DNA of 64,000 nucleotides from Bradyrhizobium sp. CB1717 (GCF_029714325.1 NZ_CP121666.1:4774001-4838000); one strand, 5' to 3'. Positions 1 through 10,321 are shown, counted from the stretch's first letter. Notes: generated by a model from the sequence alone, not told the origin. Made by a program: numbers and translations.

Positions 1-90
1 TTCCGGCTCGGCGTCGATGGGGTCTTCAGCGACTTCACGCATACCGGCGTCGCTGCCCGCGCAGCGTATTTGCGCGAGCTGGGCTGGTAG
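1..90 (+). CDS. C-terminal end of a probable glycerophosphodiester phosphodiesterase (partial)
   Basis: An open frame enters from the left edge and stops at a TAG at 88-90, giving 29 residues. The stretch GVDGVFSDF resembles the late (V/I)DG(V/I)x(T/S)DxP strand-loop of glycerophosphodiester phosphodiesterases, which hydrolyse glycerophosphodiesters to glycerol-3-phosphate and an alcohol. The usual proline after the aspartate is not conserved here. Only the tail is visible, so the call rests on one motif and the position of the stop. The next gene, pdhA, starts 255 bases later, so this is probably a separate transcription unit. Confidence 0.5.
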   Translation, partial: FRLGVDGVFSDFTHTGVAARAAYLRELGW

Positions 91-345
91 GCGGCACGGC
101 GAATCGGACGCGTGCGAGGGTTCAGACCCGCGGATAAACGCGTCCGAATTTCGTTGCGTGCATGGCACGCGCCACGTTCGCTGGCGCGTGAGCTAAAGTT
201 GCCTGATCAAGCCTAAAGGTTTTGCAAAGTTTCGGCCACGTTGCAGTGCGGCATAATGAAAGTCGTGCCATGCCGCCGCGGTGCTTTCCAAGGGCGTTTG
301 ACTTGGGTTAGAGAGGGCTGAAGTTTTCTCTGACCCGGAATTCCC

Positions 346-1368
346 ATGGCCGCACCCAAGAAAGCCGCCGCAGGCGCTGCACAGGACAAGACCGACGGCG
401 CATCGCCCCCGGAATTCACCAGGGAGCAGGAGCTCAAGGCGCTCCGCGAGATGCTCCTGATCCGGCGGTTCGAGGAAAAGGCCGGCCAGCTCTACGGCAT
501 GGGTGCGATCGGCGGTTTCTGCCATCTCTATATCGGCCAGGAGGCCGTGGTGGTCGGCATGCAGATGGCCCTCAAGGAGGGCGATCAGGTCATCACCGGC
601 TATCGCGATCACGGCCATATGCTTGCCACCGGCATGGACGCCAACGGCGTCATGGCCGAGCTCACGGGCCGCCGCGGCGGCTATTCCAAGGGCAAGGGCG
701 GCTCCATGCACATGTTCAGCAAGGAGAAGCACTTTTACGGCGGCCACGGTATCGTCGGCGCCCAGGTCTCGCTCGGCACGGGCCTCGCCTTCGCCAATCA
801 CTATCGCGGCAACGGCAATGTCAGCGTCACCTATTTCGGCGACGGCGCGGCCAACCAGGGCCAGGTCTATGAGAGCTTCAACATGGCGGAGCTCTGGAAG
901 CTGCCGGTGATCTTCGTCATCGAGAACAACCGCTACGCCATGGGCACCTCGGTCTCGCGCGCCTCGGCGCAGCAGGATTTCTCGAAGCGTGGTGCGTCCT
1001 TCAACATCCCCGGCAAGCAGGTCGACGGCATGGACGTTCGCGCCGTCAAGGCGGCGGGCGAGGAAGCGGCGGAATGGTGCCGCGCCGGCAAGGGCCCCTT
1101 CATCCTTGAGATGCAGACCTACCGCTATCGCGGCCATTCGATGTCCGACCCGGCAAAATATCGCACGCGCGAGGAGGTCGAGAAGGTCCGTCACGATCAG
1201 GACCCGATCGAGCAGGTGCGCAATCGCCTGCTGGCGGCCAAGGCGAGCGAGGCCGATCTCAAGGCGATCGACGCCGAGGTGCGCGACATCGTCAATGCGT
1301 CCGCCGACTTTGCCCAGCATGATCCCGAGCCGGATGCCGCCGAGCTCTGGACCGACGTTTACCGCTGA
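346..1368 (+). CDS. pdhA: pyruvate dehydrogenase E1 component, alpha subunit
   Basis: This 340-residue protein is the thiamine-diphosphate half of the E1 heterotetramer, which decarboxylates pyruvate and reductively acetylates the lipoyl group of E2. After an Ala/Lys-rich N-terminal tail of about 22 residues comes the standard fold. The ThDP/Mg motif starts at GDG (165-167) followed by AANQGQ, and the [12 protein letters not shown] loop near 261-272 matches the phosphorylation-loop region of the family. The length is typical of alphaproteobacterial E1 alpha. It is the first gene of the PDH operon, and pdhB follows after 29 bases. Confidence 0.97.
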   Translation: MAAPKKAAAGAAQDKTDGASPPEFTREQELKALREMLLIRRFEEKAGQLYGMGAIGGFCHLYIGQEAVVVGMQMALKEGDQVITGYRDHGHMLATGMDANGVMAELTGRRGGYSKGKGGSMHMFSKEKHFYGGHGIVGAQVSLGTGLAFANHYRGNGNVSVTYFGDGAANQGQVYESFNMAELWKLPVIFVIENNRYAMGTSVSRASAQQDFSKRGASFNIPGKQVDGMDVRAVKAAGEEAAEWCRAGKGPFILEMQTYRYRGHSMSDPAKYRTREEVEKVRHDQDPIEQVRNRLLAAKASEADLKAIDAEVRDIVNASADFAQHDPEPDAAELWTDVYR

Positions 1369-1397
1369 ACGCGCGCAAGCTTTCTTTTGGAGTCGAT

Positions 1398-2780
<1,383 letters not shown>

Positions 2781-2783
2781 ACC

Positions 2784-3086
2784 ATGGCGGGCCCCAAGGA
2801 GCAGCCACTGCCGCCCGACGTCATGACCCGCGACGACGCGGTCGAGATCCTGCGCGTGTTCGTGCTGGACGGCGGGCTGTCGATGGCGTTCCAGCGCGCC
2901 TTCGAGGAACCCGACATGTGGGGCCTGCTGCTCGTCGATCTCGCCCGCCACGCCGCGCGCGCCTATGCGCGCGAGAGCGAATATACCGAGGAGGATGCGC
3001 TGAACCGGATCCTCGACATGTTCCAGGCCGAGATCGAGCGTCCCACGGACACCGGCACCACGACGCCGCGCGGGAAGGGACACTGA
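2784..3086 (+). CDS. DUF5076 domain protein in the PDH operon
   Basis: This small 100-residue protein is predicted to be mostly helical, with no signal peptide or membrane segment. The core from VMTRDDAVEILRVFVLDG to about residue 85 fits the DUF5076 family, whose function is unknown as far as I can recall. The tail is a polar Thr/Gly stretch. It starts 3 bases after pdhB and ends 2 bases before the next start, so it is almost certainly translated with them. Its fixed place inside the PDH operon suggests a link to PDH assembly or regulation, but that is only an inference from position. Confidence 0.85.
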   Translation: MAGPKEQPLPPDVMTRDDAVEILRVFVLDGGLSMAFQRAFEEPDMWGLLLVDLARHAARAYARESEYTEEDALNRILDMFQAEIERPTDTGTTTPRGKGH

Positions 3087-3088
3087 CC

Positions 3089-3541
3089 GTGGCGATCGAA
3101 GCCCATCATTACGATTTCATGCTCGAGGCGATCCGCGAGGCCGAGGCTTCGATCGCGCAGGGCGGCCTGCCGATCGGCGCCGTGCTGACGCGCGGCAATG
3201 AGATCATCGCCCGCGGCCACAACAACCGCGTGCAGGAGAACAACGTCATCCTGCACGGCGAGATGAGCTGCCTGCGCGAGGCCGGCGCGATCACGTTCCA
3301 CGACACCGTCATGTACACCACGCTGTCCCCTTGCTCGATGTGCGCCGGCGCGCTCGCGCTGTTCAAGGTCAAGCTGGTGGTGATCGGGGAGTCCGTCACT
3401 TTCCCGGGCTCCAAGGACATCCTCGACAAGTTCGGCATCCCCTGGATCGATCTTGCCGACGACCGTTCCATCACCATGATGAAAAATTGGCGTTCCATCC
3501 CTGCCAATGAGCGCCTCTGGCAGGGCGACATCGGCAACTAA
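3089..3541 (+). CDS. nucleoside/cytosine deaminase-like protein of the yeast Fcy1 type
   Basis: This 150-residue protein belongs to the cytidine/deoxycytidylate deaminase superfamily. The zinc and catalytic motif HGEMS supplies the His ligand and the proton-shuttling Glu, and SPCSMCAGA supplies the two Cys ligands. The order HGE(I/M)S...TLSPC.MC.GA, and the closing DIG, look more like fungal cytosine deaminase than like TadA, which has HAE in place of HGE. I chose the GTG at 3089 because it lies 2 bases after the preceding stop and precedes the family N-terminus; an in-frame extension upstream overlaps the previous gene. Deamination of cytosine, a nucleoside or a modified base is likely, but the substrate is unproven. 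Confidence 0.85.
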   Translation: MAIEAHHYDFMLEAIREAEASIAQGGLPIGAVLTRGNEIIARGHNNRVQENNVILHGEMSCLREAGAITFHDTVMYTTLSPCSMCAGALALFKVKLVVIGESVTFPGSKDILDKFGIPWIDLADDRSITMMKNWRSIPANERLWQGDIGN

Positions 3542-3603
3542 ACCTGGTCTGTTCGTCTCCGCTGTCGGGGACGACGTTTTGCAAAGTTCTTCTTGAGGTC
3601 AGC

Positions 3604-4953
3604 ATGCCCATCAACATCCTGATGCCCGCTCTCTCACCGACGATGGAGAAGGGCAACCTCGCCAAGTGGCTGAAGAAGGAAGGCGACAAGGTCAAATCCG
3701 GCGACGTCATCGCCGAGATCGAGACCGACAAGGCGACCATGGAGGTCGAGGCCATCGACGAGGGCACGATCGCCAAGATCCTGGTGCCCGAGGGGACACA
3801 GGACGTCCCGGTCAACGACGTGATCGCGGTGCTCGCCGGCGAGGGCGAGGACGTGAAGGCCGCGGGTAGCGCCAAGCCCAGCGCCTCGGCCGCGCCTCCG
3901 AAGGCTGCTGAAGCTCCTGCCGCTGCTCCGGCGCCCGCACCTGCTGCGCCCAAGGCCGCTCCGCCGCCTGCTGCCGCACCTGCGCCGCAGGCGGCAGCGC
4001 CGGCTGCGCAGAGCAACGGCCATGGCGGTCGCGTGTTCTCGTCGCCGCTGGCGCGCCGTCTCGCCAAGGATGCCGGCATCGACGTGGCGATGGTGACGGG
4101 CACCGGTCCGCATGGCCGCGTGGTCGCGCGCGACGTCGAGCAGGCCAAGTCCGGCAAGGGCCTCAAGGCGCCCGCCGCGGCGCCGTCAGGCGCGCCCTCG
4201 ATCGCGCCGACCATGTCGGACAAGCAGATCCTGTCGCTGTTCGAGCCCGGCTCCTACGAGGTCGTCCCGCACGACGGCATGCGCCGCACGATTGCGCAGC
4301 GCCTGACCGCGTCGATCCAGAACGTCCCGCACTTCTACCTCACCATCGACTGCGATATCGGCAAGCTGCTCGCCGCGCGCGAGGAGATCAATGCGGCTGC
4401 TCCCAAGGACAAGGAGAAGAAGCCGCTCTACAAGATCTCGGTCAACGATTTCGTCATCAAGGCGATGGCGGTCGCACTGCAGAAGATCCCGAACTGCAAC
4501 GTGAGCTGGACCGAGAGCGGCATGGTCAAGCACCACCATTCCGACGTCGGCGTTGCCGTGGCGATGCCCGGCGGCCTGATCACGCCGATCATCCGGAAAG
4601 CGGAGACCAAGACGCTCTCGACCATCTCCAACGAGATGAAGGATTTTGCCGCGCGCGCCCGCTCGCGCAAGCTGAAGCCGGAAGAGTATCAGGGCGGCAC
4701 CACCGCGGTGTCCAACCTCGGCATGTTCGGCATCAAGGACTTCACCGCCGTGATCAACCCGCCGCATGCGACGATCCTCGCGGTCGGCACCTCGGAGGAG
4801 CGTCCGGTGGTGCGCGGCGGCAAGATCGAGATCGCAACGATCATGAGCGTGACCTTGTCCTGCGATCACCGCGCCATCGACGGCGCGCTCGGCGCCGAGT
4901 TGATCGGCGCCTTCAAGCAGCTGATCGAAAACCCCGTCATGATGATGGTCTGA
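3604..4953 (+). CDS. pdhC: dihydrolipoamide acetyltransferase (PDH E2)
   Basis: This 449-residue protein is the structural core of the complex and transfers the acetyl group from lipoamide to CoA. It has one lipoyl domain (about 1-80, lysine K43), a long Ala/Pro linker (88-137), a peripheral-subunit-binding domain (about 145-182, FSSPLARRLAKDAGID), and the catalytic chloramphenicol-acetyltransferase-like domain (about 220-449). The active-site motif DHRAIDG is near 421-427, with the catalytic His at 422. A 62-base gap separates it from the deaminase gene. The first 50 residues nearly repeat those of PdhB, which points to domain duplication inside the operon. Confidence 0.97.
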   Translation: MPINILMPALSPTMEKGNLAKWLKKEGDKVKSGDVIAEIETDKATMEVEAIDEGTIAKILVPEGTQDVPVNDVIAVLAGEGEDVKAAGSAKPSASAAPPKAAEAPAAAPAPAPAAPKAAPPPAAAPAPQAAAPAAQSNGHGGRVFSSPLARRLAKDAGIDVAMVTGTGPHGRVVARDVEQAKSGKGLKAPAAAPSGAPSIAPTMSDKQILSLFEPGSYEVVPHDGMRRTIAQRLTASIQNVPHFYLTIDCDIGKLLAAREEINAAAPKDKEKKPLYKISVNDFVIKAMAVALQKIPNCNVSWTESGMVKHHHSDVGVAVAMPGGLITPIIRKAETKTLSTISNEMKDFAARARSRKLKPEEYQGGTTAVSNLGMFGIKDFTAVINPPHATILAVGTSEERPVVRGGKIEIATIMSVTLSCDHRAIDGALGAELIGAFKQLIENPVMMMV

Positions 4954-4961
4954 GATGGCGC

Positions 4962-5195
4962 ATGACGTCGCGCTGGCCCTGGATCTCGATGCTGATTTCG
5001 CTGATCCTCACGCTCAGCCCGCATGGCCGCGAGATCATTGAGGCCGCCTTCTTTGCCGGCGAGGCGTTGTCGCGCAACATCTGGGCGCCGATCGCGCTCA
5101 CCATCTTCGCCATCATGGCGGTGGTCATTCTCATCGAATGGCTGATCAGAACCTGGATCTTCAAACGCCGCGCCCGCGGCGCAACGACCGCTTGA
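4962..5195 (+). CDS. small inner-membrane protein between pdhC and lpdA
   Basis: This 77-residue protein has a hydrophobic N-terminal segment (about residues 6-18) and a stronger membrane segment (about 43-63, IWAPIALTIFAIMAVVILIE). It ends with a basic tail (KRRARG) that is likely cytoplasmic under the positive-inside rule. It begins 8 bases after the pdhC stop and ends 17 bases before the chosen lpdA start. I do not recognise a named family. Its tight placement suggests it is co-expressed with PDH. A membrane anchor or an unrelated passenger are both possible. Confidence 0.75.
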   Translation: MTSRWPWISMLISLILTLSPHGREIIEAAFFAGEALSRNIWAPIALTIFAIMAVVILIEWLIRTWIFKRRARGATTA

Positions 5196-5212
5196 GTTGA
5201 ATGGGAGCCGCC

Positions 5213-6634
5213 ATGGCCGATACATCCTTCGACGTCATCATCATCGGCTCCGGTCCCGGCGGCTATGTCACCGCGATCCGCGCCGCCCAGCTCGGCTTCA
5301 AGGTTGCGATCGTCGAAAAATCCTATCTCGGCGGCATCTGCCTGAACTGGGGCTGCATTCCGACCAAGGCGCTGCTGCGCTCGGCCGAGATCTATCACTA
5401 CATGCAGCACGCCAAGGATTACGGCCTGTCGGCCGAGAAGGTCTCGTTCGATCCGAAGGCCGTGGTGCAGCGCTCGCGGGGCGTCTCGAAGCGGCTGAAC
5501 GACGGCGTCGGCTTCCTGATGAAGAAGAACAAGGTCAGCGTGATCTGGGGCGCGGCCTCCATCGACGCGCCCGGCAAAGTCACCGTGAAGAAGTCCGATG
5601 TCGAGGGCCCGAAGGGCGCGCTGGGCGAGGGCACTTACCAGGCCAAGCACATCATCGTCGCGACCGGCGCGCGGCCGCGCGTGCTGCCCGGCCTCGAGCC
5701 TGACAAGAAGCTGATCTGGACCTATTTCGAGGCGATGGTGCCGGAGCGGATGCCGAAGTCGCTGCTGGTGGTCGGCTCCGGCGCGATCGGCATCGAATTC
5801 GCATCGTTCTTCCACACGATGGGAAGCGACGTCACCGTGGTCGAGGTGCTGCCGCAGATCCTGCCCGTCGAGGACGCCGAGATCGCAGCACTGGCGCGCA
5901 AGCGGTTCGAGAAGATGGGCCTCAAGATCATGTCCTCGACCAAGGTGACCAAGCTCGAGAAGAAGGCCGACAGCGTCGTCGCCACCATCGACGACGGCAA
6001 GGGCAAGCCCGTCACCACCGAGTTCGAGCGCGTGATCTCGGCGGTCGGCGTCGTCGGCAATATCGAGAATCTCGGCCTCGAAAAGTTAGGGGTGAAGACC
6101 GACCGCGGGTGCATCGTGATCGACGGCTACGGCAAGACCAATGTCCCCGGCATCTACGCCATCGGCGACGTCGCCGGCCCGCCGATGCTCGCGCACAAGG
6201 CCGAGCATGAGGGCGTGATCTGCGTCGAGGCAATCAAGGGCCTGCATCCGCATCCCATGGACAAGAACATGATCCCGGGCTGCACCTATTGCCAGCCGCA
6301 AGTGGCCTCCGTCGGCCTGACCGAAGCCAAGGCCAAGGAGAACGGCCGCGAGATCCGCGTCGGCCGATTCCCCTTCGTCGGCAACGGCAAGGCGATCGCG
6401 CTCGGCGAGGACCAGGGCCTGGTCAAGGTCATCTTCGACAAGAAGACCGGCCAGCTGCTCGGCGCCCACATGGTCGGCGCCGAGGTCACCGAGCTGATCC
6501 AGGGCTACGTCGTCGCGATGAATCTGGAGACGACGGAAGAAGAGCTGATGCACACGGTGTTCCCGCATCCGACCCTGTCGGAGATGATGAAGGAAGCCGT
6601 GCTGGACGCGTATGGACGGGTGTTGAATATTTGA
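5213..6634 (+). CDS. lpdA: dihydrolipoyl dehydrogenase (PDH E3)
   Basis: This 473-residue flavoprotein reoxidises dihydrolipoamide with NAD. Visible motifs are the FAD-binding GSGPGG near 12-17, the redox disulfide GGICLNWGCIP (C43 and C48), the NAD-binding GSGAIGIEFA near 180, the second FAD motif YAIGDVAG, and the C-terminal HPTLSE with the active-site His. ATG 5213 was chosen because GGGAG lies 5 bases upstream; an ATG at 5201 would add only four residues. It is the last gene of the PDH operon, and a palindromic repeat follows directly. Confidence 0.97.
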   Translation: MADTSFDVIIIGSGPGGYVTAIRAAQLGFKVAIVEKSYLGGICLNWGCIPTKALLRSAEIYHYMQHAKDYGLSAEKVSFDPKAVVQRSRGVSKRLNDGVGFLMKKNKVSVIWGAASIDAPGKVTVKKSDVEGPKGALGEGTYQAKHIIVATGARPRVLPGLEPDKKLIWTYFEAMVPERMPKSLLVVGSGAIGIEFASFFHTMGSDVTVVEVLPQILPVEDAEIAALARKRFEKMGLKIMSSTKVTKLEKKADSVVATIDDGKGKPVTTEFERVISAVGVVGNIENLGLEKLGVKTDRGCIVIDGYGKTNVPGIYAIGDVAGPPMLAHKAEHEGVICVEAIKGLHPHPMDKNMIPGCTYCQPQVASVGLTEAKAKENGREIRVGRFPFVGNGKAIALGEDQGLVKVIFDKKTGQLLGAHMVGAEVTELIQGYVVAMNLETTEEELMHTVFPHPTLSEMMKEAVLDAYGRVLNI

Positions 6635-6657
6635 TGGACGAGCGCGTCGCCCGCCGC

Positions 6658-6737
6658 CGTCATTGCGAGCGAAGCGAAGCAATCCAGACTGCCTCTGCGG
6701 AAAGATTCTGGATTGCTTCGCTGCGCTCGCAATGACG
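6658..6737. repeat. 80-bp palindromic intergenic repeat, copy 1
   Basis: Two 31-base arms (6658-6688 and 6707-6737) are complementary at 30 of 31 positions around an 18-base spacer. The arms contain CATTGCGAGC and GCGAAGCAATCC. A second copy of the same length lies at 21585-21664. The position just after lpdA and before the threonine synthase gene suggests a REP-like element that may also act as a transcription stop or mRNA stabiliser for the PDH operon. Confidence 0.9.
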
Positions 6738-6778
6738 AACAGAGAGAGCCGTCTGCAAAATAAGAAGGAAATCACCCC

Positions 6779-8020
6779 ATGCACGACAACGACAACCTCA
6801 CCATCGAACGCCCGACCTTCGTCACCCATCTCGAATGCGCGATGGAGGGCGACCATTACGCCGCTGACCAGGTCCACAACCTCTCCAAGGCCGGCAAGCC
6901 GCTTCTGGTCCGCTACGACCTCGCGGGCGTGAAGAAGGCGCTGACCAAGGACGCGCTGAGCCAACGTCCCGGTGACATGTGGCGCTACCGCGAGCTGCTG
7001 CCGGTGCGCAAATGCCAGGACATCGTCTCGCTCGGCGAAGTCACGACGCCGCTGATCCGGCTGCCGAAGCTCGGGAAGAAGCTCGGCGGCGGCGAGATCA
7101 TCGTGAAGGACGAGGGACGCCTGCCGACCGGCTCGTTCAAGGCGCGCGGCCTCGTGATGGCAGTGTCGATGGGCAAGGCGCTCGGCATCAAGCACATGGC
7201 GATGCCGACCAACGGCAATGCCGGCGCGGCGCTCGCCGCTTACGCCACCTCCTGCGGCATCAAGACCACGATCTTCTGCCCGGCCGATACGCCGGAAGTG
7301 AATGTCAGCGAGATCGAGCTCCAGGGCGCGACCGTCTACCGCGTCAACGGCTATATCGACGATTGCGGCAAGATCGTCGGCGAGGGGAAGGCAAAGGTCG
7401 GCTGGTTCGACACCTCGACGCTGAAGGAGCCATATCGCATCGAGGGCAAGAAGACGATGGGCCTCGAGCTCGCCGAGCAGCTCGGCTGGGACGTGCCCGA
7501 CGTGATCTTCTATCCGACCGGCGGCGGCACCGGCCTGATCGGCATGTGGAAGGCGTTCGATGAGCTCGAGAAGATCGGCTTCATCGGAAGCAAGCGCCCG
7601 CGAATGGTCGCGGTGCAGGCCTCGGGCTGCGCACCGATGGTGCGGGCTTACGAGGCCGGCACCGAGCACGCCACGCGCTGGGAGGACGCCCACACCATCG
7701 CGTCCGGCATCCGCGTGCCGCAGGCGATCGGCGATTTTCTCATTCTGCGCGCCGTGCGCGAGAGCAAGGGCTTTGCCATCGCCGTGGATGACGACAAGAT
7801 CTCCGCCGCCCTGAACGAGGTCGCGCGCGAGGAGGGGCTCTTGCTGTGTCCCGAGGGCGCCGCAACCTACGCCGCCTACAAGGAGAGCCTCGCCGACGGC
7901 CGCGTCAGCAAGACTGATCGCGTGATGCTGTTCAACTGCGCGACCGGCCTGAAATACCCGCTGCCGCCGGTCACCCGCACGCTCGATCGCCACAAGCCGA
8001 TCGACTACGCGCAGTTCTAA
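6779..8020 (+). CDS. thrC: threonine synthase
   Basis: This 413-residue protein is a fold-type II PLP enzyme that converts O-phosphohomoserine to threonine. The Schiff-base lysine is K121 in PTGSFKARG, and GGGTG near 240 is the phosphate-binding loop for PLP. Sequence and length fit the shorter threonine synthase class seen in archaea, plants and some bacteria, rather than the ThrC of the E. coli operon. The start has AAGGA about 8 bases upstream. It stands alone, after a palindromic repeat and before a hairpin terminator. A related PLP enzyme such as a threonine dehydratase is the main alternative. Confidence 0.85.
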   Translation: MHDNDNLTIERPTFVTHLECAMEGDHYAADQVHNLSKAGKPLLVRYDLAGVKKALTKDALSQRPGDMWRYRELLPVRKCQDIVSLGEVTTPLIRLPKLGKKLGGGEIIVKDEGRLPTGSFKARGLVMAVSMGKALGIKHMAMPTNGNAGAALAAYATSCGIKTTIFCPADTPEVNVSEIELQGATVYRVNGYIDDCGKIVGEGKAKVGWFDTSTLKEPYRIEGKKTMGLELAEQLGWDVPDVIFYPTGGGTGLIGMWKAFDELEKIGFIGSKRPRMVAVQASGCAPMVRAYEAGTEHATRWEDAHTIASGIRVPQAIGDFLILRAVRESKGFAIAVDDDKISAALNEVAREEGLLLCPEGAATYAAYKESLADGRVSKTDRVMLFNCATGLKYPLPPVTRTLDRHKPIDYAQF

Positions 8021-8033
8021 GCAAGACCAATAA

Positions 8034-8060
8034 GCCGGAGTGCGATCATCGCGCTCCGGC
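8034..8060. terminator. hairpin after the threonine synthase gene
   Basis: An 11-base stem (GCCGGAGTGCG with CGCGCTCCGGC, one mismatch) closes a 5-base loop, 14 bases after the stop codon. A short T-containing stretch follows. It is a plausible intrinsic terminator without a strong U-tract. Confidence 0.6.
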
Positions 8061-8146
8061 GCGTCATTTGGCCTCTTCACGATCGATCCCTCTTCCCGTA
8101 CGCGGGAGGGCGCAAAAATAACAATCACATCGCTGGGGAGAACACA

Positions 8147-9118
8147 ATGAAGAAGGCCGTCTGCGCCGGGCTGATAGGTATTCTCGCTTTTGCAGGCGCC
8201 GCGCGCGCCGACGACTATCCTTCGCGCCCCATCACCATCATCGTTCCCTTCGCAGCCGGCGGTCCGTCGGATGCGATGGCGCGCGTGCTCGCCGAGCGGA
8301 TGCGGACCTCGCTGGGCCAGCCCCTGGTGATCGAGAACGTCACCGGCGCAGGCGGCTCGATCGGCGTCGGCCGCGCCGTGCAATCGCCGCCCGACGGCTA
8401 CACCATCTCCTTCGGCCATCTCGGCACCCATGTCGCCAACGGCGCCGTCTACAAGCTCAGCTACGATCTCGTCACCGACCTCGAACCCGTGGTGCTGCTG
8501 CCGAGCAACCCGATGATCGTGGTCAGCAAGAACGCGGTGCCCGCGACCTCGCTGAAAGAGCTGATCGAATGGCTGAAGTCGCGGCCGTCGCCGCCGACCG
8601 CCGGCACGGCCGGTGCAGGCTCCGGCAGCCACATCGCCGGCGTCTATTTCGAGAGCGTTTCCGGCATCAAGCTGCAATACGTCCCGTACCGCGGCACCGC
8701 GCCTGCGCTGAACGATCTGATCGCCGGCCAGATCGATATCATCGTCGACCAGACCTCCAACTCCATCAACCAGGTCCGCGCCGGCACCATCCGCGCCTAC
8801 GCCATCACCGACAACAAGCGCCTCGCATCCGCGCCCGATATCCCGACCGCGGAGGAGGCGGGCCTGAAAGGCTTCAACATGACGCTGTGGTCGGGCATGT
8901 GGGTGCCGAAGGGCACGCCGAAGGCGATCGTGACGAAACTGAATGCGGCAGCCGTGGAGGCGTTGAACGATCCCGGCGTGAAGAAGCAGCTCGAAAGCCA
9001 GGGCCTGGAGATGACGCCGCAGGACCAGCTCACGCCGGAGGCGCTTGGTGCGCGGCAAAAGGCCGAGATCGCAAAGTGGTGGCCGATCATCAAGGCGGCC
9101 AATATCAAGGTGGATTGA
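8147..9118 (+). CDS. Bug/TctC-family periplasmic solute-binding protein
   Basis: This 323-residue exported protein has a Sec signal peptide (about residues 1-21, ending near ARA-DD) and then the Bug-family opening YPSRPITIIVPFAAGGPSD. Bug proteins bind small carboxylates or other organic acids in a deep cleft and usually feed tripartite tricarboxylate transporters. No tctA or tctB membrane partner is visible nearby, so it is an orphan, as is common for this family. GGGGAG lies 7 bases before the ATG. The ligand cannot be deduced from the sequence. Confidence 0.9.
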   Translation: MKKAVCAGLIGILAFAGAARADDYPSRPITIIVPFAAGGPSDAMARVLAERMRTSLGQPLVIENVTGAGGSIGVGRAVQSPPDGYTISFGHLGTHVANGAVYKLSYDLVTDLEPVVLLPSNPMIVVSKNAVPATSLKELIEWLKSRPSPPTAGTAGAGSGSHIAGVYFESVSGIKLQYVPYRGTAPALNDLIAGQIDIIVDQTSNSINQVRAGTIRAYAITDNKRLASAPDIPTAEEAGLKGFNMTLWSGMWVPKGTPKAIVTKLNAAAVEALNDPGVKKQLESQGLEMTPQDQLTPEALGARQKAEIAKWWPIIKAANIKVD

Positions 9119-9181
9119 GCGCCTCGCTGTGGCCGCAGCGCGCAGTGCTTGCCCTGAGGAGCGGCGGGACGCGGCGCCGCG

Positions 9182-9568
9182 TCACATCGTGGCGTCACCG
9201 GCGTCCGAAAGTGCCGTCTCCAGGCACTCGATCAGGGCTCGTGTTGAAAACGGCTTGGCGAGAAAGCCGATCGCGCCGGCCTTCAGCGCGCGGTCGCGCA
9301 CGGCCTCGTCGGGAAAAGCCGTCATGAAGATGAAGGGCGTGATGCGCCCGAGGCCACGCATATGCGTCAACAGCTCGACACCGCTCATGGCCGCCATCTG
9401 CACGTCCGCGATCACGCAGGAGGTCGCCTCCAGTTCGGCGGATTGGAGAAATTCGTGAGCGGAGCCAAAGGTGTAGACCGTGTACCCGCGCGACGTCAGG
9501 AGGTTGTTCGTCGCAAGGCGAACGGAGGCATCATCATCAATGACGGAAATGATCGAAGGCACTGACAA
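9182..9568 (-). CDS. single-domain response regulator (CheY-like)
   Basis: This 128-residue protein is a bare receiver domain. The acidic pair is in VIDDDASVR, the phospho-acceptor Asp is in VIADVQMAAMSG (about residue 55), the conserved Thr is in FMTAF, and the Lys is in FLAKPF. There is no output domain. It lies downstream of the FixJ-type regulator and the PAS sensor kinase on the same strand, with about 87 bases between genes. It could be a phosphate sink or an intermediate for that kinase, or could bind another protein. Confidence 0.9.
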   Translation of the reverse strand: MSVPSIISVIDDDASVRLATNNLLTSRGYTVYTFGSAHEFLQSAELEATSCVIADVQMAAMSGVELLTHMRGLGRITPFIFMTAFPDEAVRDRALKAGAIGFLAKPFSTRALIECLETALSDAGDATM

Positions 9569-9655
9569 GATGATCGCTCCTGAACGGGGAGCCGCCGGCC
9601 GCGGTTCAGCCGCCTCAGGGAAAGTGGGCCACCGGAGCGAGCTTGGAAAGCATAC

Positions 9656-10321
9656 TTAGGTTTGCAGGTGACCCCTGTTGCGCGGGATTCCGAGCGCGTC
9701 CGTCATTCTGACGAGATCGGCCAACGATTTCGCCCCCATTTTCCGCATGATCTGCCCTCGATAGATCTTTACGGTAATTTCGGCTAATCCGAGTTCGGCG
9801 GCAACCTGCTTGTTCATCAGGCCGGATGCAACCAGAGCGAGGACGTCGCGCTCGCGTGCCGTCAGCCCCTCGAAACGGGATCGCACGCCCGAGATGGACT
9901 TCTCGGCATCGCGCCGCTTGCGATCCCGTTCGATCGCCGCTTGCACCGCATCCAGCATGTCCTGGTCGCGCACCGGCTTGGTCAGGAAATCGACGGCACC
10001 GCTTTTCATGGCTCTCACGGTCATGGGGATATCGCCGTGACCGGTGATGAAGATGATGGGCGTGTGAATATTGGCCTTGGCGAGGTCGGCCTGGAGGTCG
10101 AGGCCGCTCGCGCCTGGCAGGCGGATGTCGAGCACGAGGCAACTGGGGACCGCAGGCGGTTTGGCTTCCAGGATCTCCGCCGCCGAGCTGAAGGCTTCGA
10201 CCTTGAGGCCGACCGATTGAAAAAGATTGGTCAGCGCACGGCGCATCGACGGATCGTCATCGACGATAAGGACGATCGGTTCACCGGCGCTCCCCTCGGC
10301 CTGCTTGGCATGGTCAGTCAC
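9656..10321 (-). CDS. FixJ-family response regulator (receiver plus LuxR-type HTH)
   Basis: This 221-residue protein has a receiver domain at about 15-130 (phospho-acceptor in [12 protein letters not shown], Lys in FLTKPV) and a C-terminal LuxR/FixJ DNA-binding domain ([20 protein letters not shown]). I chose the GTG at 10321 because it overlaps the stop of the upstream kinase by GTGA, which implies translational coupling, and it places the receiver at the normal distance from the N-terminus. It is the obvious partner of the kinase encoded at 10318-12750. It is FixJ-like in architecture, but nothing here shows that it controls nitrogen fixation. Confidence 0.9.
   Translation of the reverse strand: MTDHAKQAEGSAGEPIVLIVDDDPSMRRALTNLFQSVGLKVEAFSSAAEILEAKPPAVPSCLVLDIRLPGASGLDLQADLAKANIHTPIIFITGHGDIPMTVRAMKSGAVDFLTKPVRDQDMLDAVQAAIERDRKRRDAEKSISGVRSRFEGLTARERDVLALVASGLMNKQVAAELGLAEITVKIYRGQIMRKMGAKSLADLVRMTDALGIPRNRGHLQT

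Noticed and set aside
6086..9058. Minus-strand open frame of about 990 codons across lpdA, threonine synthase and the Bug protein gene
   Set aside because: It is antisense to three well supported genes, crosses the palindromic repeat, is His/Arg/Asp-rich as expected for a GC-rich shadow, and has no domain or ribosome site.
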